A stretch of 57,387 nt of DNA. Source: Planctomycetota bacterium. Its GTDB lineage: Bacteria > Planctomycetota > Planctomycetia > Pirellulales > Pirellulaceae. Every line of letters starts with the position of its first letter. The first letter of the stretch is position 1. Location: NCBI GenBank assembly GCA_963205385.1, contig CAUJKE010000236.1, positions 1-57,387 on the forward strand, read 5' to 3'. This document shows positions 39,304-48,966 of the stretch, piece after piece. The notes under the pieces are model-generated. The model was not told the origin of the DNA and did not search any database. It was given only the letters and a program-made list of their open reading frames with translations. A program made the translations under genes and the position numbers.

Positions 39304-40142
39304 TCGATCCGGCGATTTGCCCTCCGCAATTTGTCGAACAAACGGCCGAGGTCGTCCGCCGGGCGTGGCCGCAGCGTCCGCGGACAGGCGTCATTCTGGG
39401 CTCGGGGCTGGGGCGCGTGATTGATGGCGTCCACATCGAGTGCGAACTCCCTTATGAAAAGCTCCCGCGCTTTCCACGTGCGCTGGCCGCAGGACATCGG
39501 GGCGTGTTGGTGTGCGGGCAAGTGGAACATCAGCCGATCCTTATCATGGACGGCCGCTTTCACCGTTACGAAGGCTATCGCACCAGCGAACTGACGCTCC
39601 CGATCGCGGTGCTCAAGTCGCTCGGCGTCGAACAGTTGATCGTCACCAATGCCTGTGGCGGGCTGAACCCCAACTTTCGCTCCGGCGAAATCATGGCGAT
39701 CGCCGAGCACATTAACCTGCTGACACTCGGCCCTCGCCCGTTGCCGCCGAGCGCGCAACCGCATCCGCCGCGGTGGTGCGGCGCGCGAGCCTGTTACGAC
39801 CACGAACTGCTCGCGAGCACGCTGGCCATCGCGCGGCAGGCAGGCTTTGTATGCCATCGGGGCGTGTATATCGGCGTCGCCGGGCCGAACTACGAAACGC
39901 GCGCGGAGTATCGCTTTCTGCGCAAAATCGGCGGCGACGTGGTGGGCATGTCCACGGTGCCGGAGGTGCTCGCGGCGCGGTACCTGGAAATGCGCGTGCT
40001 CGGGCTCTCGATGATCACCAACATTGCCTGTCCCGATCGGCCGGCCAAGACGACCCATGAGGAAGTGAAACGCCTGGCGGCCTTAGCCATTCCGAATGTG
40101 GCGAAAATCATTCGCGGCGTGGTCGCGGCGAGTAGTGCATAA
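39300..40142 (+). CDS. Purine nucleoside phosphorylase, paralogue 2
   Basis: A 280-aa member of the same trimeric PNP family. The GTG at 39300 overlaps the preceding TGA (GTGA), which fixes the start; a longer ORF from 39177 would run inside paralogue 1. Landmarks: GSGLGRV, GHRGVLVCG, GRFHRYEGY, TNACGGLN, ETRAEYRF, GMSTVPEV. Unlike paralogue 1 it has Asn at the base-reading position (MITNI, Asn241), as in classical inosine/guanosine-specific enzymes, and continues with TTHEEV as in human PNP. A proline-rich insert (about residues 142-160) is longer than in paralogue 1. The two probably form one operon and cover different purines in salvage. Confidence 0.92.
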
Positions 40143-40193
40143 TCAAGCGGTGCGTACTGAAGCGGTGTATAAGGGAGTTGACGAGGCAGCCTG

Positions 40194-40829
40194 ATGATCG
40201 TGGGTGGAATCATTCTCTGTGGCGGTAAGAGCACGCGGATGGGATATCCCAAGGCGTTGCTCCCGTTTGGGAATGAGACGATGCTCCAGCGGATGCTGCG
40301 GCTGTTGTCTGGCGTCGTGGCGCCGCTGGTGGTGGTCGCAGCCCAAGGGCAAGAATTGCCAGATTTGTGCGCGGCCACAGACGTGATCCTGGTCCGCGAT
40401 GAACAACCGGAGCGGGGACCGCTCGAAGGCTTGCGCGCGGGACTCAAGGCGATGCGTGGCCATACGGATGCCGCGTACGTCACGAGTTGCGACGCGCCGC
40501 TGCTAACGCCGGCGTTTGTCCGCCGCATGATTGATGAACTGGGCGAGGCGCAAGTCGCCGTGCCGGTCGAAGTAGCGGACGGACGGACGTTTCACCATCC
40601 GCTCGCGGCGGTGTATCGTTGCGACGTCTTGCCGCAGGTGGAGGCGCTCTTGGCGGCCGATCGGCTGCGGCCGACCTTCTTGTTCGATGCAGTCGTAACG
40701 CGGCGGATCCCGATCGAGGAACTACGATCAACCGACCCCGAATTGCATTCGCTCCGTAATCTCAATCGGCTCGATGACTATCTGGCTGCGCTGCACTTAG
40801 CCGGACTGCCGCCGGACGCGCAACAATAA
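40194..40829 (+). CDS. mobA: MobA-like molybdenum cofactor guanylyltransferase
   Basis: A 211-aa nucleotidyltransferase of the MobA/GlmU N-terminal type. It opens with GGIILCGGKSTRMGYPKALL, the GTP-binding signature, and has the metal-binding SCDAPLL segment and a TFHHPLAAVY strand. MobA attaches GMP to molybdopterin to give the guanine dinucleotide cofactor. It lies 51 bp after the second phosphorylase on the same strand and may share its transcript, though no functional link is obvious. Related NTP transferases, such as MocA, have similar motifs. The ATG at 40194 is preceded by GAGG. Confidence 0.82.
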   Translation: MIVGGIILCGGKSTRMGYPKALLPFGNETMLQRMLRLLSGVVAPLVVVAAQGQELPDLCAATDVILVRDEQPERGPLEGLRAGLKAMRGHTDAAYVTSCDAPLLTPAFVRRMIDELGEAQVAVPVEVADGRTFHHPLAAVYRCDVLPQVEALLAADRLRPTFLFDAVVTRRIPIEELRSTDPELHSLRNLNRLDDYLAALHLAGLPPDAQQ

Positions 40830-40833
40830 AGCG

Positions 40834-40860
40834 CCGCGCCTGCCTGCTACGCTGGCGCGG
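40834..40860. terminator. Possible bidirectional terminator between mobA and the helicase
   Basis: CCGCGCC (40834-40840) and GGCGCGG (40854-40860) can pair across a 13-nt loop in the 17-bp convergent gap and the end of the helicase gene. The hairpin would serve both strands. No T-run is present. Confidence 0.35.
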
Positions 40861-43225
40861 TGATATCCGTGGCTTGAAAATCCTCCAGCAGTTTTTCCGT
40901 GCTACTGGGATCAACGCTGCGACACGCGATGGTCAGGATCTCGCTGGTTTCGTTCAGAAACGTCTCCCATTCCTCGGCGGTGGTCTCCGGCGGAACGAGC
41001 GGCCGAAACTCGCCGAGCAGCAAGATCATCCGCAGCAGGTGGCGAAAGATGATCCCTTCCTGCTTTTGCAGGCGTTTGCTCGTGATGTACTTGTTGAAGT
41101 CCCCGCGAAATTCAATCACTTCGCCGGCCGCCCAAACGGGAAAGACTCGGTAGTCCGTCACCGTGGGGTAGTGAAAAGCAAACAGTCGCTCGAGCTTGTC
41201 CGCCAGCGTCATTACGCGCGGGCGGCGAAAATCTTCGTCGTACGGGCTCGGCTCCTCTTCGTCTTCGTCCACTTGCCCCAGTTCCGCGGCCGAGACGAGC
41301 CCCAGTTGCAACAGGAGCGGGTCGAGACGGGTCATCGCCAGCGGACCGGGCGGCAAATCTTCCGGCTTGGGGACGCGCACCGCGTAACCGATCGAAGGGG
41401 GCAACTCGAGCACGCTCTCAATCGCCTGGATCCGTTCAGCCCGATCGGCGACGCCGAGATGCTTGACGAGAAACAGACCATACAGCGGATTGACGCTCCG
41501 CAGCACAACCAGCTTTTCGAGTTCCGGCGTTGGATGCGCGACGAGCGCTTGATAATCCGGCTCGCGCGGCGCACTCTCGGCGCCGTCTATCATCTCCGCA
41601 GGCTTCGCTTTCGCCGGCGAGAGCTCCGCGGGAATGAGCAGCGAACGCTGCGGCTCTTCTGCAACCGCCGGCTTAGCTTCGCCGGGCTTCTTTTCCTCCG
41701 GCGGCGGAGGCTCCGGTTCGAGCTTCACATAGCCGGCGCGATGCAAGACGAGCAACATTTGATCGAGCGAGCGCTGGGCCGCCGCTTGTCGCCCGCTATC
41801 CATCAAGCGCTTGCTGACAACCTTCCGTAGCGGTTCCACATCCGGCGAAATCTCGAGCATGTACGCCAACAGCCGCCACGGCAGCGGCCCCTTGCTATAG
41901 AGCTTCGTGGGACTGGCAATGCGGAGCTTTTCGAACTGGCCTTCGCTCCAATACTGCTGATTGGTCCGCCGCGTCGGCATCTTCTTCTTGAGGTTCTTCT
42001 TGGCGATCCGCAGCTTGGGATCTTTCGTGTCCTCGGGGATCTGGTCGTACTTTTCCTTCCAGCGAAGGATTTTGACGTCGTCCTCGTGCGCCAGCGCGAA
42101 GACGTAACCCTGCGAATCGAATTGCGGTCGCCCCGCGCGGCCAAACATTTGATGCGCGACGCTCGCGTCGATCAGCTTGAGTTTGGCAGGCGGTCCCTTC
42201 ATCAGCGACGGCATCACGACGCTGCGGGCCGGGAGATTGATGCCGGCCGAGAGCGTCTCCGTGCAGACGCAGACCGTGAGCAGCTTCATTTGAAACAGTT
42301 CCTCGACGATCCGTCGATACTTGGGCATCAGCCCGGCATGATGCACGCCGACGCCGCGCAGCAGGAGTTGCCGGAGCTTGGGTCCGGCCCCCTGCGAAAA
42401 GTCGAACCGCTCCAACTCCGCGCTCAATTGGGCCTGCTGCCCGCTCGCCAAGAGACTCTTCCCCTTGAGTTGCTCCGCAACTTCCCAGCACTGCTCGCGA
42501 TTGAAGCAGAACACCAGCGCCGGCGTGTAACGCTGTTCCTCGTCGCCATCGGCCATGTGTTCGATTTGTTCGGTGAGGAGCATGTCCCCCACCCATTGAA
42601 ACGCCAGCGGCACTTTGCGTTCGGTTCCTTGCACCAACTCCAGCTTCCGTTGGTGGCTGGCCTTGAGCCACATCACGAACTCCAAGGCGTTCCCCACGGT
42701 GGCCGAGAGGAGCAACGTGCGCACATGGGCCGGCAGCATTCCCAGCGCGAGCTCCCACACAATGCCGCGCTCGGGATCGGCGAAGCTATGGAACTCGTCC
42801 ATCACCACGGCGCTCACCTCGCCAAAGTCGAACGCGCTCGTGTGCAACAGGCGGTTGAGGAGAATTTCCGCCACGACGACGAGCACGCGGGCATTGGGAT
42901 TGACGCGGCGATTGCCGGTCACCAGCCCGACATCTTCCGGCGCGAAGCCCCAGCGCACGGCGGCCGCCTGCATTTCGTTGAATTTTTGTTCGGTCAGCGC
43001 GATGAGCGGGGTGGTGTAATAGGCGACCGAGCCGGTGTGCAGCGCTTCGAACAGGGCCGCTTCGGCGATCAGCGTCTTGCCGGTTCCGGTCGGCGCGCAC
43101 ACGAGCACTCCTTGCTCGCTGGTAAACCAACTCAGCAGCGCTTCCTCTTGCACGGGATAAGGCGGATAAGGGAGTTGCTCGAAGTAGAGAGCCGCGAGTT
43201 GATCGCGCGACGGCGCATCAGCCAT
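40847..43225 (-). CDS. Ski2-like DEAD/DEAH-box helicase
   Basis: A 792-aa ATP-dependent helicase. Motifs in order: APTGTGKT (44-51), MDEFH (142-146, a DExH box), SAT (174-176), HHAG (295-298), TETLSAGINLPAR (322-334) and QMFGRAGRP (359-367). The HHAG and SAGINLPAR forms are typical of the Ski2/Mtr4 and Hel308 group rather than RecQ or UvrD. A charged linker with proline and lysine (about 500-560) separates the core from a planctomycete-type C-terminal region. The substrate, RNA or branched DNA, is not determined. ATG 43225 is supported by AGGAGG six bases upstream. It converges with mobA. Confidence 0.9.
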   Translation of the reverse strand: MADAPSRDQLAALYFEQLPYPPYPVQEEALLSWFTSEQGVLVCAPTGTGKTLIAEAALFEALHTGSVAYYTTPLIALTEQKFNEMQAAAVRWGFAPEDVGLVTGNRRVNPNARVLVVVAEILLNRLLHTSAFDFGEVSAVVMDEFHSFADPERGIVWELALGMLPAHVRTLLLSATVGNALEFVMWLKASHQRKLELVQGTERKVPLAFQWVGDMLLTEQIEHMADGDEEQRYTPALVFCFNREQCWEVAEQLKGKSLLASGQQAQLSAELERFDFSQGAGPKLRQLLLRGVGVHHAGLMPKYRRIVEELFQMKLLTVCVCTETLSAGINLPARSVVMPSLMKGPPAKLKLIDASVAHQMFGRAGRPQFDSQGYVFALAHEDDVKILRWKEKYDQIPEDTKDPKLRIAKKNLKKKMPTRRTNQQYWSEGQFEKLRIASPTKLYSKGPLPWRLLAYMLEISPDVEPLRKVVSKRLMDSGRQAAAQRSLDQMLLVLHRAGYVKLEPEPPPPEEKKPGEAKPAVAEEPQRSLLIPAELSPAKAKPAEMIDGAESAPREPDYQALVAHPTPELEKLVVLRSVNPLYGLFLVKHLGVADRAERIQAIESVLELPPSIGYAVRVPKPEDLPPGPLAMTRLDPLLLQLGLVSAAELGQVDEDEEEPSPYDEDFRRPRVMTLADKLERLFAFHYPTVTDYRVFPVWAAGEVIEFRGDFNKYITSKRLQKQEGIIFRHLLRMILLLGEFRPLVPPETTAEEWETFLNETSEILTIACRSVDPSSTEKLLEDFQATDITAPA

Positions 43226-43231
43226 CGGCCG

Positions 43232-43237
43232 CCTCCT
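43232..43237 (-). promoter_or_regulatory. Strong ribosome-binding site of the helicase gene
   Basis: AGGAGG on the minus strand lies six bases before the ATG at 43225. It is among the best Shine-Dalgarno matches in the window. Confidence 0.65.
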
Positions 43238-43423
43238 GGCAGCGGCGCCAACTTCCGTGGGGCGATGAACCGGTCCCGCTCATGAGTACAACATCCTCGT
43301 GCCATGCGTGCTTCAATGCCGCGCGTCATGCTAACACAAGCGCTGCGCAAGAGCCACCCGTTGTGGCGAGCAGACGCGCCGCTGCCGTGCAGGAAACAAC
43401 GCCGCCCCGTACGAGAAGAAGTC

Positions 43424-43566
43424 CAGTTTTCACCCCGGCCACAAAACCGCGACCCCATCCGCCTCGTGCGGATGGTGAGCAAGTTGGCGAGCTAAAAGCA
43501 AGTTGCTGCAACATCACGACCCCATCGGGCTCGCCCCGATGGTGAAGAAGTCCTACTGGATGTCCC
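43424..43566 (-). repeat. Interspersed hairpin repeat R1, copy B
   Basis: Reverse-complement copy of R1-A. Hairpins lie at 43455-43475 (CCATCCGC-ctcgt-GCGGATGG) and 43522-43542 (CCATCGGG-ctcgc-CCCGATGG), again exactly 67 bp apart. It ends next to the TGA (43567-43569) of the large surface-protein gene, so on that strand it forms the immediate 3' untranslated region and could act in termination or RNA stability. Confidence 0.85.
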
Positions 43567-46500
43567 TCAGGGCATCTCATCCGCATCGATGATGGTGAGC
43601 AGATCCTCCGAGGCTCGGAAGTCGCGGTTCGTATCGTTCTTTGACGAATAGAACTGATCGGCGCCCCGTTGACCGTATACCACATCGGGAGTGAATGGTC
43701 CGACCGTGTCGATGTCGAACCAGGTCGAGAAGTCCTCTTCGCCGTCGACCAAATCTTGCAGGATCTGCGTGAGCGAATCGATGTCGTCGTCGTAAATGGT
43801 CGCGTCGCTCACCAAGAGGTCATCGCCGCTGCCGCCGTAGAGGATATCGGCAGCCGTTCCCGCGAGCAGCAAGTCGCTGCCGTTGCCGCCGTACAGCTTG
43901 TCGGAGCCGTCTCCGCCGACGACGATATCGTCATCGTTGCCGCCATCCAGTCGGTCGTTGCCAGCGTCGCCAAAGAGGATGTCGTTGCCATTACTGCCGT
44001 AGATGCTGTCGGCGCCGTCGCCGCCATAGATGGTGTCGTTGCCCCTATCGCCATACAGCGTATCCCGTCCCGCACCGGCATCGTTGGAAACGAGGACCGT
44101 TTCGCCAATTTGGCCGAATGCCACTTCGTACACGCCGAACTCCGGATCGACATAACCATCGCCGAAGATCGTGTCATCGCCATTGCCGCCGCTGACCCGG
44201 TCATTACCAGCGCCGCCGAGCAGTACGTCGTTGCCGTCTCCGCCTAGTATGCGGTCGTTACCATCGCCGCCATCGAGCAAGTCGGCATTGGGGCTGCCGG
44301 CGATGTAGTCGTTGCCGGCGCCGCCGAAGGCGACCAGGCTAAAGGGGACGCGGCCGTAGGTGGAAATCCGGTCGCTGCCGTTGCCGCCGTAGACGGTGAC
44401 CTTGTCGCCTGTATTGTAGGGCCCGGTGGTTGTACGGCCGATGCGCACCATCACGCCGCCACTGAAGGACAAGATAATGGCATCGGAAAACGACGTACCG
44501 CTGACGATCAAGTTGCCATCGGCGTCGTAACCGATGCTACCGACGTTGAGCGTGATGGACTCCGTCGGCCCAACGCCGCCGTCTTTATCGATGCCGGTGA
44601 CGGAGACGACGGTCGCAGGGTCGATGGTGTCGAATGCATGCGTCACTGGCGTGCCGCTCGCAGGGCCCACGACGGTCTCATCGATGATGCCGTCGTTGTC
44701 CCAGTCGATCTCGAACGTCGCCATGCCCGCTTCATCGGCCGGTGACGGATCGGTAATGGAGAACGTAAAGACCACCGGTTGGAAAACAGCGATCGTATCG
44801 GGATCGAGGCCGCCCAGGTCGATATTCGTCGCCGTGGGAGGCGAGTTGGTGACGGTGAGAGGGGCGCTAACCGCAACGCTCGTCAATCCCGCGGCGTCGG
44901 TCGCGCGGGCACTTGCCGTGTAGTTGCCATTGTCGTTGATGCCCAAGGCGACGAGTTGCGCCCAGCTTAGCGTGGGCGTTGGTCCGGACGCATCGCTGAA
45001 GTCGCCGTCGCCATTGAGATCCCAACCGTAGCTCGTGATCGCGTCTCCATCGGCATCCGTGGCGGGAGCGCCTGCAAGCGTGAGGCCTTGCCCTTCGGCG
45101 ATGGCGTAAGGCCCGCCGGCACTCGCGATGACGGGAGCGGCGTTGATAAGACGGAGGTAGACATCGTCGAGAAAGATGCTGTTGTCGCCATCGGCCCGCC
45201 CGAGTGGCGAATTGTTGAGATTCGCGAAGTTCAAGCTTAATGTGCTGGCCGTCGCGACGAATTCAATCGTCCGAGTTTGGAAGGACGCGACAGTACTGTT
45301 GACCGTCACGTTATCGACAACATTGCCACCCACACTGACTTGCAATGGTGCAATCTCACCGCGACCTTGTCGTGCCGCATAGCTATAGGTCAGTGAATAA
45401 CGGTTGGCCACCACGAAGCCGCTGATATCCTGAGACAGGCTCGAAGTCCCCTTCAAGAGCGCGCGTTGGCTGCCTTCCGGCGCATCTGGCCCGCCATAGC
45501 CGCTGCCGTTGCGGATCACCCCCGGTCCCGCGGCGGTTGGCGGAGGGGTGCCGGTTCCAGTCCACCCGGTCGGGTTCGTCAATTCCGCGAACGTACCAAC
45601 CGCGGGGCCTTCAAAGCCCCCGTTGTTGACAACCGGCGCCACTTTTTCGATGACTCGAATGTGATCAAAGAGCGCTGTGTTGTCCGGCGTGGCGCTATTG
45701 ACGAGTTCCAGCAGCATGGCGCTCGAAGTGGCCGTGAATGGTTGCGTGGTCACGCGCGTGAAGCGATTGGTGGTGGTTCGATTCACGGCATGTGTCGGGA
45801 CAAGCGTGGCGCCGTCGACTCGCACCGAGATTTGCGCCGTGTTGCCGTTGCGCGCGTTCTCATAATATTCCAGTTGGTACTCCTTGCCCGGCGTCAGTCC
45901 GCGAATGAGCTGCGAGAGCACCCCTGCGTTTTGAATGAAGGCCGCCCGCACGCCGTCCGGCGGTGGGGAGTTAAAGACAAACGGATCGACCGCGCCGCTG
46001 GCATTGCCGTTGTTGCCAGTACCTCCCGTGCTAGCCGCCCAGCCGTTGAGTTGGGCGCCATATTGCGGGGCGGGGAGGTTCGTCGGCCCGTCTTCAAAAC
46101 TCGGATTGATGAGCGTCGGCGACGTCACGGGGAGCAGAGCGTTTAAGCGGACGTTGTCGATATAGGTCGTCTGATCAGCACTCGCAAACGTGGATTCGAA
46201 GCGAATGGTGGCGGAATTACTCGTGGCGATAAAAGCGCCGGACGTGTAATCGCGGAACGTGCTGTCGAATGCCCGTCCGCCGTGAATCAAATCGCCATCG
46301 ACGGTCAAGAAGAAGTTATTGGCGTTGTTGCCCGGCCGCGCCGCGGACGCGAACGTAACCGTATACGCTTCGCCTGGGATCAACCCATTGACCGTCTGCT
46401 CGATGAACGCGGCGCGCTGTAGAAACGCGACCGTCGTTCCTTCGGGAGCGTTCACATTGAACGGGCTCGTATTCGTCGCTACGCCGGAATTCGTCGCCGA

Positions 46501-48966
46501 AAAGGTCCAAGGCGAGCCTGCTGGGCCCCCATAAGGGAACTGACCGAGCGGAACCGCGGGATTCTCGAAGCCGCCGCCGGTGATCTTGGCGGACGTGACT
46601 CCCGGTTGCATCGTGCTGCCGGCAGTGAACGTGATCGCACCCGAGATGCGCCCGTTGCCGGAGAGGGTGGCCGTGGTCGCAGCCGCCGCGGGAACATTGA
46701 TCGCGGCGAAGCTATTCGTGGGGGCTTGTCCGGGATAGCTGGCCGAGAAGACCTTCGAGCCAGGATTGCCGGCATGATCCGTGAATAGTTCAACGGTGAA
46801 GTTCGACAACCGATCCTGGCAACAACCATCGTTGCGCTGCCACAGGCGAAGCAAACCGACGTCCAAAGATTGACCCAAGTCGACGACAATTTCGGGACTG
46901 AAGTCTTGTCGCGTCCAGGTGTCGCCGGCTATTTCGCGGGAACCGTTGAGAAGCGAGGCCGCAGTTCCGTGACCACCGCCAACGACCCGGTTGTCGTGCT
47001 CGATGGTTGCCCCCTTGCTGGTTAGCGCCAGATCTCTGGCATCCACATCCGTGGGGTTAGGTGTTACGCCTGGTGCGAAAGCCTCCAATTCGCCAAACCC
47101 GAAGAAACGATTCAGGGAGTCGATGTTGGCAATGACGCGAATGAACCGCGCTTTCGGTTGAACAGCGCCCACGAAGACTTCGCCTGAACCGGTGGCGGAG
47201 CCAGTGGCATTGGCGATCGCAAGTTCGCCGGAATCGATATAGGTTCCGCCGCCATAACGGTTGTTTCCACCCAGCGTCAGGGTGCCGCTTCCGCTCTTAA
47301 CAAGCCGCGTATCGAACACGATGCTGTCGGAACTGTTGTTGGGCACTTGTGAATATAGTCTGCGCGTCGCGGCAATGGCGTTGGGCTGGTTGGCCGCATC
47401 AGACAAGACCGAAACCTGCACGTTCGACAGGCGATCGTAGCAACAATCCGTTCGTTGCCAGAGCCGCACGCTTCCCAGAAAACGGTTTTGACCCAGGTCG
47501 ATAATGTCTTCGTTACCAACGGCAGTGTCGAGCGTGAATGTGGCCCCACCCGATTGCGGCGCGCCGTCGATGAGCGCCGCGGAATTACCGTGCGCAATGG
47601 GACCAATGGTTTGTTCAACCGTCGCCCCCTTGGACGAAAGGGCGACATCATTGGCATTGTCGAGCGCTCCGCTCGTCGGCGTGACGCCGACCAGGAAGGC
47701 TTCAATCTCGCCAATGTGCAACAGCCGCGCGGTATCGGGAAGATTCTTGACGCTGATGTAGCGGCCAAAGGCGCCTGCCGTCATCGTTCCCAAGATCGAA
47801 ACGTCACCGTCTCCATCGATGGCCAAAGTGTCGCCGCCGACATTCACCGCGCCGGCGAGCGTCAAGTTTGTTCCCGCTTGAGCAGAGAAGATCTCTGCCC
47901 CAGAGAGATTGACTTGCGCATTGATGGTATTGCTGGACGAACCATATTGACGAACGTTCGGCGTCGTGATCGAGCCACTGGTCGCGACAATGGTGTAGGC
48001 GGCGCTGGAATTCCGGAACTCCAATCCCCCAATGCCCAAGTGCGTCGCGTCGATGGTCACCGCCCCAGCACCGGAATCGCGAAAGACGGCAACCTCAGAC
48101 GCCGCATCAGGAACGTTGGCATTTGCCCAGTTCGCGGCGTTGTTCCAGTTTCCATCCCCGGCGCCGCCGGTCCAATCGATGAACGTGTTGGTCGTCGCCA
48201 GTTGTGCAATCTCGCTCTCACTGAGCACGCGATCGAAGATGGCGAAGTCATCGATCATTCCGATGTGCGGGTTGCTACCGTCAGACTCCTGGCCGATAAA
48301 GAAGCCGACGATGGAGCCCAGGTCCGCGGTGCGAATGCCGCTGTTCCACATCTGTCCGTTCAAATAGACAGACATGACATCGTTGACTCCATCCTTGACG
48401 AACACCCAGTGATTCCATTGCGTCTCGAATTGATTCACTTCAGCCGCCGTGGCTGTCCTCTCAATACGCTGCGTGGCGCCTGCTCCCCCCGCGGAATCGA
48501 AGTAGTTGATGTTGTTTCCCCATAGCAAATGCGTCTGCAATTGCCGATTATTGCCAGCATCGAACCCGCTGAAGATGGTGCTATTGCGCGGATTGTCGGG
48601 CGCCGAGTTGAGTTGCCACAGCGATACCGACGCTTGGTTCGTCGCCGCAATCGTAGCGAGTGCTGCGGTCGCGTTATCAACACTAACCCGTCCTGCGCCG
48701 GAGACTTGTAGAGCTTGATCTCCAGGCAGGCCGGTTCGCCCCGTGACGCGCGTGGCGTCGCCCACAAACGTGCCATTGGCTCCATGGGAAGAGCCATCCA
48801 CCGCGACCGAACCTGAACCTTCATTGAATCCATAATAAACGAGCGGTTCGAGTGCGAGCACCACATCGGCATACGCCAGGACGCGGCGCTCTTCGAGGTT
48901 CTCCACGCGGAGCTTGCGATTACGTTGCGACTTCAGTTGACGACGGCGAGACATGGAGGCTTTCAT
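43567..48966 (-). CDS. Large surface protein with LamG, discoidin-like, DUF642-like, PKD-like and RTX repeats (1799 aa)
   Basis: Starts at ATG 48966 with GAGGAA seven bases upstream. The N-terminus is Arg/Lys-rich and followed by VENLEERRVLA (21-31), like the giant protein. Modules by approximate residue: LamG (35-257), an autotransporter-associated-like strand set (GTLTLGGNNRYGGGTYID, near 562-595), two discoidin-like units (397-530 and 605-730), three DUF642/galactose-binding-like units (790-1275), PKD-like units (1285-1480) and about fifteen RTX nonapeptides of the GG-x-G-x-D type (1541-1720). RTX repeats bind calcium and often accompany type I secretion, but no ABC exporter is nearby. The last 80 residues are acidic. 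Polysaccharide binding and surface attachment are inferred. No catalytic domain was seen. Confidence 0.92.
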   Translation of the reverse strand: MKASMSRRRQLKSQRNRKLRVENLEERRVLAYADVVLALEPLVYYGFNEGSGSVAVDGSSHGANGTFVGDATRVTGRTGLPGDQALQVSGAGRVSVDNATAALATIAATNQASVSLWQLNSAPDNPRNSTIFSGFDAGNNRQLQTHLLWGNNINYFDSAGGAGATQRIERTATAAEVNQFETQWNHWVFVKDGVNDVMSVYLNGQMWNSGIRTADLGSIVGFFIGQESDGSNPHIGMIDDFAIFDRVLSESEIAQLATTNTFIDWTGGAGDGNWNNAANWANANVPDAASEVAVFRDSGAGAVTIDATHLGIGGLEFRNSSAAYTIVATSGSITTPNVRQYGSSSNTINAQVNLSGAEIFSAQAGTNLTLAGAVNVGGDTLAIDGDGDVSILGTMTAGAFGRYISVKNLPDTARLLHIGEIEAFLVGVTPTSGALDNANDVALSSKGATVEQTIGPIAHGNSAALIDGAPQSGGATFTLDTAVGNEDIIDLGQNRFLGSVRLWQRTDCCYDRLSNVQVSVLSDAANQPNAIAATRRLYSQVPNNSSDSIVFDTRLVKSGSGTLTLGGNNRYGGGTYIDSGELAIANATGSATGSGEVFVGAVQPKARFIRVIANIDSLNRFFGFGELEAFAPGVTPNPTDVDARDLALTSKGATIEHDNRVVGGGHGTAASLLNGSREIAGDTWTRQDFSPEIVVDLGQSLDVGLLRLWQRNDGCCQDRLSNFTVELFTDHAGNPGSKVFSASYPGQAPTNSFAAINVPAAAATTATLSGNGRISGAITFTAGSTMQPGVTSAKITGGGFENPAVPLGQFPYGGPAGSPWTFSATNSGVATNTSPFNVNAPEGTTVAFLQRAAFIEQTVNGLIPGEAYTVTFASAARPGNNANNFFLTVDGDLIHGGRAFDSTFRDYTSGAFIATSNSATIRFESTFASADQTTYIDNVRLNALLPVTSPTLINPSFEDGPTNLPAPQYGAQLNGWAASTGGTGNNGNASGAVDPFVFNSPPPDGVRAAFIQNAGVLSQLIRGLTPGKEYQLEYYENARNGNTAQISVRVDGATLVPTHAVNRTTTNRFTRVTTQPFTATSSAMLLELVNSATPDNTALFDHIRVIEKVAPVVNNGGFEGPAVGTFAELTNPTGWTGTGTPPPTAAGPGVIRNGSGYGGPDAPEGSQRALLKGTSSLSQDISGFVVANRYSLTYSYAARQGRGEIAPLQVSVGGNVVDNVTVNSTVASFQTRTIEFVATASTLSLNFANLNNSPLGRADGDNSIFLDDVYLRLINAAPVIASAGGPYAIAEGQGLTLAGAPATDADGDAITSYGWDLNGDGDFSDASGPTPTLSWAQLVALGINDNGNYTASARATDAAGLTSVAVSAPLTVTNSPPTATNIDLGGLDPDTIAVFQPVVFTFSITDPSPADEAGMATFEIDWDNDGIIDETVVGPASGTPVTHAFDTIDPATVVSVTGIDKDGGVGPTESITLNVGSIGYDADGNLIVSGTSFSDAIILSFSGGVMVRIGRTTTGPYNTGDKVTVYGGNGSDRISTYGRVPFSLVAFGGAGNDYIAGSPNADLLDGGDGNDRILGGDGNDVLLGGAGNDRVSGGNGDDTIFGDGYVDPEFGVYEVAFGQIGETVLVSNDAGAGRDTLYGDRGNDTIYGGDGADSIYGSNGNDILFGDAGNDRLDGGNDDDIVVGGDGSDKLYGGNGSDLLLAGTAADILYGGSGDDLLVSDATIYDDDIDSLTQILQDLVDGEEDFSTWFDIDTVGPFTPDVVYGQRGADQFYSSKNDTNRDFRASEDLLTIIDADEMP
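43810..44345 (-). repeat. RTX calcium-binding nonapeptide array
   Basis: Approximate residues 1541-1720 of the 1799-aa protein. About fifteen units of the GG-x-G-(N/D/S)-D-x-(I/L)-x type, for example GGDGNDRIL and GGAGNDRVS. The run is interrupted by a 25-30-residue insert (44080-44150) rich in Val, Gly and Glu. RTX arrays fold into a calcium-loaded beta-roll after export. Confidence 0.9.
45150..46600 (-). repeat. Three tandem DUF642/galactose-binding-like modules
   Basis: Three units near 46600-46130, 46125-45650 and 45640-45150. Each starts with an N/G-x-(S/G)-FE-(N/D/G) turn, has a G-(T/V/S)-x-(V/R)-A-(F/L)-(L/I)-(Q/K) strand, a Q-(T/L/D)-(V/I) strand and a G-x-x-Y-x-(V/L)-(T/E)-(F/Y) strand, and ends in an aromatic- and Asp-rich close. 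This is the usual layout of DUF642-type carbohydrate-binding beta sandwiches. Confidence 0.65.
46780..47775 (-). repeat. Two discoidin-like units with a shared Cys-Cys motif
   Basis: Units at about 47775-47380 and 47150-46780 share the order RxI(R/S)V, GE(I/L)EAF, a (V/D)(A/L)AL-(S/T)SKGAT block, a (A/S)LI-or-LLNG turn, a DLGQ strand and (V/L)RLWQR-(T/N)-D-x-CC-x-DRLSN. The paired cysteines at the same place in both units are unusual in an otherwise cysteine-poor protein. Confidence 0.6.
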
